A stretch of DNA of 64,000 nucleotides from Peredibacter starrii. Its GTDB lineage: Bacteria > Bdellovibrionota > Bacteriovoracia > Bacteriovoracales > Bacteriovoracaceae. Shown one piece after another: positions 1 to 8,788 of this stretch; within the stretch, counting starts at the first letter, position 1, and every line of letters begins with the position of its first letter. The stretch spans positions 2,790,001 through 2,854,000 of the forward strand of contig NZ_CP139487.1 of the NCBI RefSeq assembly GCF_034259205.1, read 5' to 3'. Both the position numbers and the translations under genes were made by a program. The notes beneath the pieces were generated by a model. The model saw only the letters and a program-made list of their open reading frames with translations, ran no database searches and had not been told where the DNA came from.

Positions 1-180
1 AGCGACATCAAACTATTAACTAATAATCCTCAGAAAATTGAGGGTCTCTCTAAACTTGGCTTCTCAAAGATTCAACGTGTTCCTCTTGAGATCAATGCCA
101 ATCAAAAAAACGCTCAGTATCTTCTCACCAAGAAGACCAAGCTTGGGCATTTATTAAAACAAAACCTTTTAAATCAATAA
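1..180 (+). CDS. GTP cyclohydrolase II (RibA or RibBA), C-terminal 59 residues, cut by window edge
   Basis: Frame 1 is open from the first base and ends in TAA. The last 59 residues carry the RibA C-terminal signature: LLTNNPQKI, a later RVPLEIN, then [13 protein letters not shown], which is the end of the cyclohydrolase II domain. RibA opens the GTP imidazole ring as the first step of riboflavin synthesis. ribH begins 11 nt downstream in the same direction, which supports a rib operon. Whether the missing 5' part includes a RibB domain cannot be seen, so no symbol is assigned. Confidence 0.85.
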   Translation, partial: SDIKLLTNNPQKIEGLSKLGFSKIQRVPLEINANQKNAQYLLTKKTKLGHLLKQNLLNQ

Positions 181-191
181 GTGAGCTCTGT

Positions 192-659
192 ATGAAAATC
201 GAAGGATCATTAAACGCTTCAAAACTTAAAGTTGCTATCGTTGCTGCTCGTTTTAACGAGTTCATTGTTTCAAAACTAGTGGGTGGCGCTCATGACTGTC
301 TTAATCGTCACGACATTCAATCAAGCAATGTTGATGAGGTTTGGGTACCAGGTGCTTTCGAAATTCCAGTTGCCGCTTTAGCTCTTGCTGAATCTGGTAA
401 ATACGATGCGATCATTTGCCTTGGAGCAGTGATCCGCGGATCTACATCTCACTACGATTACGTTTGTTCTGAGACTGCTAAAGGCATCTCTCACGTAGGT
501 CTTAAAACGAAGGTTCCAACTATTTTCGGTGTGGTCACTACTGATACAATCGAGCAGGCCATTGAGCGTGCCGGTACAAAGGCCGGAAATAAGGGTTGGG
601 ACGCGGCCATGGCGGCGGTTGAGATGGCCAACCTCCTCCACAAGCTTCAAAGTAAGTAG
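192..659 (+). CDS. ribH: 6,7-dimethyl-8-ribityllumazine synthase
   Basis: Lumazine synthase condenses 5-amino-6-ribitylaminouracil with 3,4-dihydroxy-2-butanone 4-phosphate, the penultimate step of riboflavin synthesis, in the cytoplasm. The 155 residues match the family's usual length. Visible motifs are AARFNEF (18-24), VPGAFEIP (52-59), GAVIRG (78-83), the catalytic His87 in TSHYDYV, and GNKGWDAA near the C-terminus. It follows the riboflavin gene end by 11 nt. The ribosome-binding site is weak (GTGAG upstream of ATG), and close coupling to the upstream gene may compensate. A hairpin with a T-run overlaps its stop codon and ends the unit. Confidence 0.97.
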   Translation: MKIEGSLNASKLKVAIVAARFNEFIVSKLVGGAHDCLNRHDIQSSNVDEVWVPGAFEIPVAALALAESGKYDAIICLGAVIRGSTSHYDYVCSETAKGISHVGLKTKVPTIFGVVTTDTIEQAIERAGTKAGNKGWDAAMAAVEMANLLHKLQSK

Positions 660-670
660 AAGCTTTTTTT
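642..670 (+). terminator. Rho-independent terminator overlapping the ribH stop
   Basis: AAGCTTC (642-648) pairs with GAAGCTT (659-665), followed by a run of T. The stem includes the last ribH codons. Confidence 0.65.
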
Positions 671-697
671 GACACTGCCAGTCAATTAAAATTATCC
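669..697 (+). promoter_or_regulatory. Weak candidate promoter for rpsD
   Basis: A perfect TTGACA at 669-674 is followed 17 nt later by TTATCC, a poor -10. The following ~130-nt leader before rpsD can form short stems (CTCTC near 743 with GAGAG at 776-780). S4 genes are often autoregulated through a leader structure, but no known S4-binding fold is recognised here. Confidence 0.3.
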
Positions 698-824
698 CTT
701 TAAAATTTGCTATTTTGGTCCGTTTTCCTTATGATGCCCACTCTCTCTATTGCGTGAGGATGCAGGCTCCCTGTGGAGAGATTGATTATTATTGTTTCCT
801 GCTAAATGCCTAAAGGAGAAATTT

Positions 825-1457
825 ATGGCAAAAATCGACATGGGGCGCTCACGCTTCAAAATTCAACGTCGTCTAGGTGTTGAACTTCCAGGTCTTGGTA
901 AGGCCGGTGCTCTTGAAAGAAAACCATACGGTCCAGGTCAGCACGGTATGCAACGTAAGAAGCTATCGGACTATACTGTTCGTTTGATCGAGAAGCAAAA
1001 AGTTATGTTCAACTACGGTCTACGTGAGTCTCAACTTCGTAACTACGTAAAGAACGCTAAGAAAATTAAGACAGCTTCATGGGTTGATACAATGATCATC
1101 AATCTTGAATCACGTCTTGATAACGTTATCTTCCGTCTTAACTGGGCTCCGTCTACTCCAGCTGCTCGTCAGATGGTTACACACAAGCACATCAAAGTTA
1201 ACGGTAAGACTGTTAACGTTCCAGGCTACCAAGTTCAACCTAATGACGTGATCGAAATCACTGATAAAGGTGCTAAGTCTGGTAACTACCTTCAAGCTAA
1301 AGTACGCCCTCGTATCTCTTCAGTTCCAGCTTTCCTTTCTAAGGAAGCTTCTGGTGAGAAAGAGAAAGCAAAAATGGTTTCAAAACCACTTGCTGAAGAC
1401 ATCCCATTCGCTTTCGAAAAGCGTCTCGTGATTGAGTACTACTGGAAAGTTAAGTAA
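825..1457 (+). CDS. rpsD: 30S ribosomal protein S4
   Basis: S4 is a primary 16S rRNA-binding protein that nucleates assembly of the small subunit. The 210 residues begin MAKIDMGRSRFK. KRKPYGPGQHG-type sequence (ERKPYGPGQHG) and the S4 RNA-binding domain with LESRLDNVIFRLNWA and HKHIKVNGKTVNVP are all present. An upstream in-frame TTG at 792 would add 11 residues, but AAAGGAG at 813-819 is placed correctly for ATG 825, so that start is chosen. The gene stands alone here instead of in the alpha operon with rpsM, rpsK and rpoA, and has its own strong terminator. Confidence 0.97.
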   Translation: MAKIDMGRSRFKIQRRLGVELPGLGKAGALERKPYGPGQHGMQRKKLSDYTVRLIEKQKVMFNYGLRESQLRNYVKNAKKIKTASWVDTMIINLESRLDNVIFRLNWAPSTPAARQMVTHKHIKVNGKTVNVPGYQVQPNDVIEITDKGAKSGNYLQAKVRPRISSVPAFLSKEASGEKEKAKMVSKPLAEDIPFAFEKRLVIEYYWKVK

Positions 1458-1476
1458 TTCTGATTCTTCCAATGAG

Positions 1477-1505
1477 AAGGGCCGGGAAACCGGCCCTTTT
1501 TTTTT
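1477..1505 (+). terminator. Strong rho-independent terminator of rpsD
   Basis: GGGCCGG (1479-1485), loop GAAA, CCGGCCC (1490-1496), then nine T. The adjoining AA/TT extends the stem. On the opposite strand no T-run follows, so it serves rpsD only. Confidence 0.92.
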
Positions 1506-1507
1506 GG

Positions 1508-4500
1508 CTAATTTGTAGAATCAGAATTGGTCTCTACAGTTAAGGTAAGACCTTCGGTGATATCCGTTCCATTGGTTGAACAGACACGAACAGAATATAT
1601 TGTCTCTGGATCAAGACCACTCAACACATAGCTTGTCACATTTCCTACGTTAACTGCACCAGAACAATCAGCAGGTGGAGTGCTTCCAAGGGCCATCGCC
1701 ACAAGATAGCTAGTAGTCGTTGACCCAGTTTTCACCCATTCAAGTGTAATACTGTCTGTATCCGGAGTCGCAACAAGATCAGTCACATCAAAAAGTTTTA
1801 TGTTATTACGGTAAACGTACACGCCGCCGGCCGACATACATGAATTATCAGAACTAGATGTAGTGCCATTCGTGATAAAGTTCTGACAACTTGACTCATC
1901 AGAGGCACCAACCACGAGAGTGTCCCCCTTAAAGGACACAGACGCGCCAAATAGATCTCCGGGGAAATCCCCTCCCGCAAGCATAAGACCATCGTTATTG
2001 CTGGCCTTGATATAGGCACTCTGCTCCCAGTCAGTTCCTAATCGCTCATAAACATAAACAGCACCGCTATTTGTTAATGATGTATCACTGCTTGCAGAAC
2101 CTCCATTTGTGATGATCCGCTGATTACTGTCTTCACCTGGAGCTCCCACCGCCAGAAATCTTCCATTAAACGCAACTGAAGAACCAAAGCTTTGCGAGGC
2201 AAGGCTATTTACCGGTTTAATGTAGGCCTCTTGGGCCCAAGTTGTTCCTGTTCGTTTATAAACATAAACAGCACCCGCGTTGGGGTTAGAATTATCAGAG
2301 CTTGAAGTCGACCCATTGGTGATAGAAGTATCGGAACTTGCTTCCCATGGAGCACCTACCGCAAGATAATCACCTTCCAGCGATATGGCACTTCCGAAAC
2401 CATCACCTGCATCATTATTCGAAGCCTTTATATAGGCCTCTTGCTCCCAATTTTTGCCTGACTTTCTATAAACATAAACAGCTCCGGAGTAACCATTTGT
2501 GTTATCCAAACTACTGCCTGTCCCATTCGTGATAGTAGTCTCATTACTGCCTTCATTTGGAGTTCCAACAGCAAGAGTATCTCCATGTATTGATAGTCTT
2601 TCACCAAATTTATCACTTGCTCCGGCATTGCTTGCTTTAATAAAAGCAGTCATATCCCAACCGGTTGTGCGCTCATAAAGATAAACAGCTCCAGATTCAC
2701 TCAAAGTATTATTAGGGCTGGCAGTTGTTCCATTAGTAATGGTCGTCTCATTACTTGATTCCCCTGTGGCACTTACGGCCAGTATGCTTCCATGAAGAGA
2801 AACCTGACTTCCAAAGTTATCAAAGTTATCGGCATTGGCGGCCTTAATGTAGGCCTCTTGCTCCCAGGTTGTTCCCGTTCTCTTATAAACATAGACCGCA
2901 CCTGTGCTATAAGTACTTTCATCAGTTGAGGCGGTGTTACCATTTGTAATCGTGGTTTGATTGCTGCCTTCTCCAGTGGCCCCGACAGCTAAAAGATCAC
3001 CATGAAGGGAAACACTTTCTCCAAATAATATATAATCAGCATTATTGACAGCCTTGATAAAGGCCTGGAGCTCCCAAACTGAACCATTACGTTTATAAAC
3101 ATGGACAGCACCTGAACCACTACTGCCACTAGCTCCCGGAGTTGGTCCTGAAGTCGTAATCGTATTCTGATCAGTTTCATCCCGCGAGACACCTACAACA
3201 AGAGTATCTTCACTTAAAGAAAGGACCTCACCAAAACCGTAAATATCGGGCGCATTACTAACCTTGATATAGGCCTCTTGGTTCCAGCCGTACTCAATAT
3301 AGCTGATTGAATTATCAGTTGAAGTAGAGGCCAGGTTAGTCACACCATTTGGTCTGGCCACTTTACCTGCACCGATTGTAGGAATGATTGTCCCTTGCCC
3401 GGATACTGTTACAGCAGTTATTTTGAAGTTTCTGTCGTCACCACAATTATCAATTTGCCATGTCAGATTCGCACCGCCACTTCCAGCATTACTGATATCA
3501 GCTGCAGTGAATGTGGCAGGGTTAATCACGGATGAGAAAGTCACTTTATAAGAAAAGCCGGCAGCAGTGACTGGCTCACTCACAGGAGTGAAAACACAGC
3601 TTCCTACTGTTTCAGAAACTGATTGCTCAACGGTCACGGTTGGCTTCACAACATCAGAAGGAGTGGCACTGAAAGTCACACCACTTGTCACAGTTGAACC
3701 ATTCGTAGCACATAATCTAAACGAGTATGTTGTTCCGGTAGTTAGTCCATTCACAACATAATGATTCACATCACCTGCAGAGATGATTGTTCCAACCGAA
3801 CAACTTGCAGGGGCCACACTTCCAGCTTGATAAGAAATAATATAATTATTGGCCGTAAGAAGTTTTGCCCAATCGATCGTGACTGAAGTTAATCCAATTG
3901 AGGATGTTACTCCGCCCAGCTCCAGTAACTCTCCATTGAAGCGATAAATGTAGACCGCGCCGGAGCTCTCACTTGCATAATTATAAGCAAAGCTAGAGCC
4001 ATTGATGACAGTATTTAAATCGTTTGAGTCTCCAGGCGCACTAATGGCCAGAGTATCCCCACTCAAAGAAACGGAGTACCCGCTTCCATACCAGACTTCA
4101 TTAATGGGAGACTTAATATAAGCAGTTTGTGCCCAGTTGGTACCCGTGCGCTTAAACACATACACGGCCCCAGAATTTTCAGTGGAGTTATCTGCACTCG
4201 CACCTGCGCCTTTCGTAATTGTATTTTGATTACTGTCTTCCTCAGGAACACCCACCACCAGGTAATCACCTTGAAGATCAAGAGCAAAACCAAATGAATC
4301 AAAGGCCTCGCTGTTAGAGGACTTAATGTAGGCCTCTTGTGCCCAATTACTTCCAGTTCGCTTATACACATAAACAGCTCCGGAATTCTCGGCCGAGATG
4401 TCTGAACTTGAGCCTGTGCCATTCGTTATTGAGGTCTGATTACTGCTTTCATAAAGTGAAGTCACAACAAGTGTGTCTTTGTCGAGAGCAATGACTTCAC

Positions 4501-6952
4501 CAAACTGATAATATTCAGTAGAATTTGAAGCTTTGATAAGGGCTTCTTGCTGCCAAAGACCCGCAACTCTGCGGTAAACATAAACAGCTCCGGAATCTTC
4601 ACGTATATCATTTGTCGGAGTGTCCGATCCGTTAGTGATGATTGTTTCAAAACTATCTTCCCAAGGTGATCCCACTGCAATCGTGTCATTACTCAGGGCC
4701 ACCGTGGTACCAAAATAATCATACTCGGAATTATTCCCTGCTTTGATATAGGCTTCTTGTTCCCAGTTCGATCCTGATCTGTAAAATACATATACTGCCC
4801 CCGAATCTTCCATCGAGTTATCAGTAGTGGCCGTTGGGCCATTCGTTATGGTGACTTGATCACTGTCTTCTTGATCAGCGCCTACGATAAGAGTATTGCC
4901 ATCAAGAGCAACGGAGTGGCCAAAATTATCATTATTCTGACTATTGCCTGCCTTGATATAGGCCTCTTGGGCCCATTCATTGCTTACTTTGCGAAAGACG
5001 TAAACTGCACCGACGTTGAATCCAGAATCATCCATACTGGCAGAAGATCCGTTTGTGATGACATTTTCGGGACTTCCTTCGCTGGCCATGCCAACTGCCA
5101 AGGTGTCACCGTCCAGGGAAATGACTTTACCAAACTGCTTCCAAACAGTTGCATTCGGGGCCTTAATATAGGCCTCTTGGGCCCAGTTCACACCCGAGCG
5201 CTTATAAATATGAACAGCACCAGAATTTTCAAGATCATTATTAGATGTAAAAGTAGGACCGTTGGTGATGATATTTTGGTTGTTATCATCGTATTCACCT
5301 CCGACCGCCAATGTGTCCCCACTAAGTGAAACACTCATTCCGAAGGAATCATATGATTCATTATCCAACGCCTTGATATACGCCTCTTGCGACCAACCAA
5401 TTTGCGCAAACAGAACCACGTTATCAGTTGCAGTAGAAGCAGAGTTAGAGTTCCCTACTAAGTCCTGAACGCTTCCAGCAGCGATATTTGGAATGATCGT
5501 TCCGTACCCATCAATTGCGGTCGTCTTCAACATAAAGACCGTGTTTTCATGACAGTTCGTGAGTGTCCAGTTGAGAGTAGTTGCGCCACCTGTACCTGAA
5601 TTGGTGATATCAGAGAGATCAAAGGTGCCGTCGTTAATGGGTTTAGAGAAAGTGATTTTGTATTCAAATCCAACCACATCAGTAGGATCAGTAGTGGCAT
5701 TGAAAGTACAACTTCCAATTGTTTCCGCCACGGCCTGATTAATAGTCACACCCGGACCACTGATTGAGAACGTGATCGAGTTATCGACTGATGTGGATAG
5801 TGAGTTTCCGTTTCCAGCACGATCTGTAAAAGCATTTGCCGGCAGATTTGGAACGATTGTCCCATCTCCCATCACGGCGATAGATGACAGCATGAAGTTT
5901 TGATTATCTCCGCAACTCGTGACCGACCATTGCAGAGTAATATTCCCTCCAGTTCCAGCATTCACAAAATCAGAAGGAGTCAGAGTGCTGGCAATGATGG
6001 GTTCAGAGACCTGAACTCTGTATTGCAAGTTAGAAGTATTCGTTGGATCCGAAGCAGCAGTAAATGTACAAGCGCCGACAGTTTGATTGATGGACTGCTC
6101 GATTGTCACTGTTGGAGCGACGGTATCATAATTAATTGTATTATCTGTAGAAGTAGATGCTGTATTGAGGTTTCCTGCGAGATCTTCCACTACATTGGCA
6201 TTGATAGACGGAATAATCGTTCCATCTCCGGAAACACTCGCAGCACTTAAGCGAAAATTTCTTCCGTCTCCACAACTGGTGATTGTCCAACCAAGAGTAG
6301 AACCGCCTGAACCACTATTTGTGATATCGGCATTGGTGAAAGTAGACGAATTAATTCTCTCCGAAAAAGTCACTCGATAAGAAAAGCCAGAAGCTCCCGC
6401 ATAACCATTCGCAGTCGTAAAAACACAACTTCCAACAGTTTGATTACTGGCCAGATTCAGAGTTACTGAGGGCGACAAAGTATCCACCGTCACTACGTTA
6501 TCCGTAGTGGTAGAAGGTTTATTCCCATAATTGGTGAGTGATAAAGCAGAATCGCGAGCAAGAGTCGGAACAACGGTTCCATCAACTCCCACCGCAGTCA
6601 CGGCAAGTTTGAAGTTCTGATCATCACCACAATTCGTAAGATTCCAGACAACACCACTACCCGTTCCGCTATTATTAAAATCGCTCACATCTAAAGTAAG
6701 TGGATCAATAACTTCGGAGAAAGTGACTCGGTATTCGAAATTCGCGTTTTGAGTAAAGGCCGGAGCAGCAGTAAAAGAACAAGATCCAACTGATTCAGAA
6801 ACGGCCTTATTGATCGTAACCAATGGTCCAGGCGTGCTGATGAATGAATCTTTGATTGCAATGTTGATCTCGTTACAGCCCGCTAAGAGCATAAACAACA
6901 ACACATATATAGGCCAAATCACTAATGACATGGCAGATGTATCGGCATTCAT
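1508..6952 (-). CDS. Giant lipoprotein: five Ig-like repeats, two seven-bladed FG-GAP-like propellers, two FN3-like domains
   Basis: The 1814-residue product has a lipoprotein signal with lipobox LLAG-C26, so it is expected to be anchored in the outer membrane. Four ~117-residue Ig-like repeats fill 43-515. Each has GSC and SCGD/NCGD cysteines that could form a disulphide, plus YRVTFSE-type strands. Seven ~70-residue blades (W-QEAYIKA, FG-S, GDTLAVG, ITNG, SGAVYVYKR) run from W520 to ~1008. An FN3-like domain, a fifth Ig-like repeat (~1103-1225), seven more blades (from W1223 to ~1718) and a second FN3-like domain end the chain. Seven blades each time suggests two closed propellers. The blades resemble FG-GAP/integrin-alpha-type repeats; the ligand is unknown. 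Adhesion or prey/surface recognition is an inference. Met8 is an alternative start that keeps the lipobox. Confidence 0.85.
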   Translation of the reverse strand: MNADTSAMSLVIWPIYVLLFMLLAGCNEINIAIKDSFISTPGPLVTINKAVSESVGSCSFTAAPAFTQNANFEYRVTFSEVIDPLTLDVSDFNNSGTGSGVVWNLTNCGDDQNFKLAVTAVGVDGTVVPTLARDSALSLTNYGNKPSTTTDNVVTVDTLSPSVTLNLASNQTVGSCVFTTANGYAGASGFSYRVTFSERINSSTFTNADITNSGSGGSTLGWTITSCGDGRNFRLSAASVSGDGTIIPSINANVVEDLAGNLNTASTSTDNTINYDTVAPTVTIEQSINQTVGACTFTAASDPTNTSNLQYRVQVSEPIIASTLTPSDFVNAGTGGNITLQWSVTSCGDNQNFMLSSIAVMGDGTIVPNLPANAFTDRAGNGNSLSTSVDNSITFSISGPGVTINQAVAETIGSCTFNATTDPTDVVGFEYKITFSKPINDGTFDLSDITNSGTGGATTLNWTLTNCHENTVFMLKTTAIDGYGTIIPNIAAGSVQDLVGNSNSASTATDNVVLFAQIGWSQEAYIKALDNESYDSFGMSVSLSGDTLAVGGEYDDNNQNIITNGPTFTSNNDLENSGAVHIYKRSGVNWAQEAYIKAPNATVWKQFGKVISLDGDTLAVGMASEGSPENVITNGSSASMDDSGFNVGAVYVFRKVSNEWAQEAYIKAGNSQNNDNFGHSVALDGNTLIVGADQEDSDQVTITNGPTATTDNSMEDSGAVYVFYRSGSNWEQEAYIKAGNNSEYDYFGTTVALSNDTIAVGSPWEDSFETIITNGSDTPTNDIREDSGAVYVYRRVAGLWQQEALIKASNSTEYYQFGEVIALDKDTLVVTSLYESSNQTSITNGTGSSSDISAENSGAVYVYKRTGSNWAQEAYIKSSNSEAFDSFGFALDLQGDYLVVGVPEEDSNQNTITKGAGASADNSTENSGAVYVFKRTGTNWAQTAYIKSPINEVWYGSGYSVSLSGDTLAISAPGDSNDLNTVINGSSFAYNYASESSGAVYIYRFNGELLELGGVTSSIGLTSVTIDWAKLLTANNYIISYQAGSVAPASCSVGTIISAGDVNHYVVNGLTTGTTYSFRLCATNGSTVTSGVTFSATPSDVVKPTVTVEQSVSETVGSCVFTPVSEPVTAAGFSYKVTFSSVINPATFTAADISNAGSGGANLTWQIDNCGDDRNFKITAVTVSGQGTIIPTIGAGKVARPNGVTNLASTSTDNSISYIEYGWNQEAYIKVSNAPDIYGFGEVLSLSEDTLVVGVSRDETDQNTITTSGPTPGASGSSGSGAVHVYKRNGSVWELQAFIKAVNNADYILFGESVSLHGDLLAVGATGEGSNQTTITNGNTASTDESTYSTGAVYVYKRTGTTWEQEAYIKAANADNFDNFGSQVSLHGSILAVSATGESSNETTITNGTTASPNNTLSESGAVYLYERTTGWDMTAFIKASNAGASDKFGERLSIHGDTLAVGTPNEGSNETTITNGTGSSLDNTNGYSGAVYVYRKSGKNWEQEAYIKASNNDAGDGFGSAISLEGDYLAVGAPWEASSDTSITNGSTSSSDNSNPNAGAVYVYKRTGTTWAQEAYIKPVNSLASQSFGSSVAFNGRFLAVGAPGEDSNQRIITNGGSASSDTSLTNSGAVYVYERLGTDWEQSAYIKASNNDGLMLAGGDFPGDLFGASVSFKGDTLVVGASDESSCQNFITNGTTSSSDNSCMSAGGVYVYRNNIKLFDVTDLVATPDTDSITLEWVKTGSTTTSYLVAMALGSTPPADCSGAVNVGNVTSYVLSGLDPETIYSVRVCSTNGTDITEGLTLTVETNSDSTN
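1800..3286 (-). repeat. Tandem ~210-bp coding repeat, 7 units (second propeller)
   Basis: Seven consecutive units inside the giant lipoprotein gene each encode about 70 residues with the pattern W-x-QEAYIK ... FG ... GDTLAVG ... ITNG ... GAVYVYKR. The last unit carries an ~8-residue insertion before FGAS. The nucleotide similarity between units makes recombination or copy-number change plausible. Confidence 0.85.
3930..5395 (-). repeat. Tandem ~210-bp coding repeat, 7 units (first propeller)
   Basis: Seven further units of the same blade, N-terminal to the first FN3-like domain. The seventh unit is the most divergent (GSGYSVSLSGDTLAISAPGD) and lacks the usual FG. Confidence 0.85.
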
Positions 6953-7008
6953 TCCAACTATATTAATAAGAACTTAAATAATAAATCTTAAGATTAACTT
7001 TTGTGCCT

Positions 7009-7512
7009 TTATTTAACAGGAAAGAGCTTTGGTGGACGGCTTTTTGCTTCTCGAGCTCGGGCCTCTTTTTGAGCGGTTTCTTCAGTTTTAAAGGCCAAGA
7101 CATGTGAAATATTACGGTTAATTCCCATTGGAGGTGGAGCTAAATAGTATGATTCGAGCTTCTGAGAAACGCAGCCTTCGAGTTTCGGATCTTGAAATTC
7201 ATTCTTTGTGATTTTGGCCGATGAGATTTTCCCATCCTCTTCTACTTTGATTAAAACAGTCAGACTTCCTTCCGTTACCTTCGGCTTGGAATCTAAAAGA
7301 GCAAAATAACACTGCTGCAGATCCTTAGCGTTCTCACGTATTGTTTTAACTAAAACCTGCTCTTTGTATTCCTTAGCGAGCTTCCCATCAATCGCAGTTG
7401 TGGTCGCAGGAAGAGCAATCTCGTTGTTCTTTCTACCGACAATAAAACCAGTAAGAATCCCAATGACTCCCACCAGAACAATAATGACAGTGATTTTGAA
7501 GTCTAGCTTCAT
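7009..7512 (-). CDS. Membrane-anchored TonB/AgmX-PglI C-terminal-like protein
   Basis: 167 residues. An N-terminal membrane helix (~6-25) is followed by a periplasmic domain with QQCYFALLDSKPKVTEGSL, VEEDGKISSAKI, LEGCVSQKL and YYLAPPP. This pattern is that of the AgmX/PglI C-terminal domain, a TonB-C-like fold found in Myxococcota and Bdellovibrionota proteins linked to gliding or envelope energy transduction. Its start overlaps the upstream 79-residue gene by 4 nt (ATGA), so the two are translationally coupled. Its exact role here is not known. Confidence 0.65.
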   Translation of the reverse strand: MKLDFKITVIIVLVGVIGILTGFIVGRKNNEIALPATTTAIDGKLAKEYKEQVLVKTIRENAKDLQQCYFALLDSKPKVTEGSLTVLIKVEEDGKISSAKITKNEFQDPKLEGCVSQKLESYYLAPPPMGINRNISHVLAFKTEETAQKEARAREAKSRPPKLFPVK

Positions 7513-7748
7513 TGATTATCTTGGGCCTTCTGAGCGTTGATTTGAGAGTGAACATGCTCTCTCATAGCGCGAAGAGTATGGACTGATTTTTTGATATACT
7601 CATCGGCCTTCTTGAGACGAGTAATCTCTTCTGCAAGTTCCGGATGATTACGAGTGAGCATGGTAAGAGCACGAGAAACCGACGCATCGATAATCGAAAA
7701 CGTGTTGGCTAGATCATGGATGTATTTGCGTGTTTCGTCGTGATTCAT
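7509..7748 (-). CDS. Small helical protein with a histidine-kinase DHp-like segment
   Basis: 79 residues, no signal peptide, predicted all-helical. The segment IHDLANTFSIIDASVSRAL (residues 10-28) resembles the H-box helix of histidine kinases (H-D-L-x-N), but no ATPase domain follows. It could be an HPt-like or degenerate DHp protein, or an unrelated helical bundle. AAAGG lies 8 nt before the ATG. It overlaps the AgmX-like gene by 4 nt. Confidence 0.5.
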   Translation of the reverse strand: MNHDETRKYIHDLANTFSIIDASVSRALTMLTRNHPELAEEITRLKKADEYIKKSVHTLRAMREHVHSQINAQKAQDNQ

Positions 7749-7765
7749 GAAAGACCTTTATGGTT

Positions 7766-7787
7766 AAGGGACCCAAATGGGTCCCTT
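7766..7787 (-). terminator. Hairpin after the cytochrome oxidase operon
   Basis: AAGGGACCC / GGGTCCCTT with a four-base loop is a perfect 9-bp stem directly after the subunit IV gene. The T-tract is short, so termination may be partial, with read-through into the two small genes downstream. Confidence 0.5.
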
Positions 7788-7798
7788 ACTATATGATC

Positions 7799-8116
7799 TT
7801 AGAACGGTTTGTAGATTGCTTCAAGACAAAGAACAGTAGCATAGATACCCGCAGTAATAGGTACTGCTGCGATGAACTTAAGCCACTTAGTCTCTTCTTT
7901 TAAGTGCATGTAGTAATAAGCAACGATGAACGCCTTACCTACTGCAAGAAAAGTTAGCGCTGAGCCTTTGCCGAACTTAGAAAGACCAGGGATCTCTGCT
8001 ACCCAGATTTCAATTACAGTAAGAACAGTAAGAAGCACGAAGATGAAAAGATATTCTTTCTTGTGGCTCTTATGCTCATGAGCGTGAGCTGGGGCATGGC
8101 CGTGGTTATCTGACAT
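7799..8116 (-). CDS. Cytochrome c oxidase subunit IV (prokaryotic type)
   Basis: 105 residues. A His-rich N-terminus (HGHAPAHAHEHKSHKK) precedes three membrane helices: ~22-42, ~52-70 with the AVGKAFIVAYYYMHL signature, and ~79-99. This is the COX4/CtaF-like small subunit that stabilises haem-copper oxidases in the inner membrane. It is last in the oxidase gene order, 3 nt after the SCO gene. The His-rich tail could bind copper, but that is speculation. Confidence 0.85.
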   Translation of the reverse strand: MSDNHGHAPAHAHEHKSHKKEYLFIFVLLTVLTVIEIWVAEIPGLSKFGKGSALTFLAVGKAFIVAYYYMHLKEETKWLKFIAAVPITAGIYATVLCLEAIYKPF

Positions 8117-8119
8117 GGA

Positions 8120-8785
8120 TTACTCCTTAGTTGAAGGACGATTAATTAAAAGTCCAACATCAATCATTAATTGGTTTACACTGTTTTCATCAAAGGCATA
8201 GTAGCCACGAATGCGGTTCTCACCATCAACCAGAACGATCTTCTCCGTGTGGGCGATCTCCATAATGTTCTGAACATTATTTTCTACGCCTACTTTGAAG
8301 CCATCACGGTAAAGCTTGAACATTCCCTCTTTGTCGCTTCCAGTTAGGAAGGTCCATGTATAAGGATTGGCATCGTGCTTACGGGCCAAATCAAATAGAA
8401 CTTTTTCATTATCGTATTCAGGATCAACCGTGAAAGTAACAATTGCCACCTTCTGGCCGGTACCACGAACACGCTTCTGAATCTTTTCAAGGTCACCCAG
8501 CATTTTTGGACATACTGAAGGACAACGAGAAAAGATAAAATTCGCGAGATAAACTTTTCCTTTAAGGTCCTTTGAACCGAAACGTTGACCGTTTTCTGAG
8601 ATAAGCTCAAACTCCGGAACCTGAGCAATCACCGGAAGTTCAGGTGGAAGCGTACGGTTCATCGAGCGGTAAATCGGATAAGAAAAACCGAACAACAGGA
8701 ACAGTACCCAGAAGATTTTAGAACGAACGAGGTTTTCCACCACGTTCGTTTTACGAATATATTCAGGATTAGCTGTTGTGCTCAT
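8120..8785 (-). CDS. SCO1/SenC/PrrC family copper chaperone
   Basis: 221 residues with an N-terminal membrane anchor (~23-38) and a periplasmic thioredoxin-like domain. Copper-ligand residues are visible: C88-P-S-V-C92 (SRCPSVCPKM) and His179 in EIAHTEK, with TFTVDPEYD between them. SCO proteins deliver copper to, or reduce, the CuA centre of oxidase subunit II, whose gene is in the same run. It is spaced 3 nt from the cytochrome c gene and 3 nt from subunit IV. Confidence 0.93.
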   Translation of the reverse strand: MSTTANPEYIRKTNVVENLVRSKIFWVLFLLFGFSYPIYRSMNRTLPPELPVIAQVPEFELISENGQRFGSKDLKGKVYLANFIFSRCPSVCPKMLGDLEKIQKRVRGTGQKVAIVTFTVDPEYDNEKVLFDLARKHDANPYTWTFLTGSDKEGMFKLYRDGFKVGVENNVQNIMEIAHTEKIVLVDGENRIRGYYAFDENSVNQLMIDVGLLINRPSTKE

Positions 8786-8788
8786 AGT

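Noticed and set aside
4856-5329. 157-codon plus-strand frame opposite the giant lipoprotein gene, and similar antisense frames there
   Set aside because: They arise from the repetitive coding sequence on the other strand, lack ribosome-binding sites and give no plausible protein.
1800-5395. Regular ~210-bp periodicity that could suggest a CRISPR or satellite array
   Set aside because: The units are in frame, encode a ~70-residue protein blade and differ mainly at third positions; there are no short identical repeats with unique spacers.
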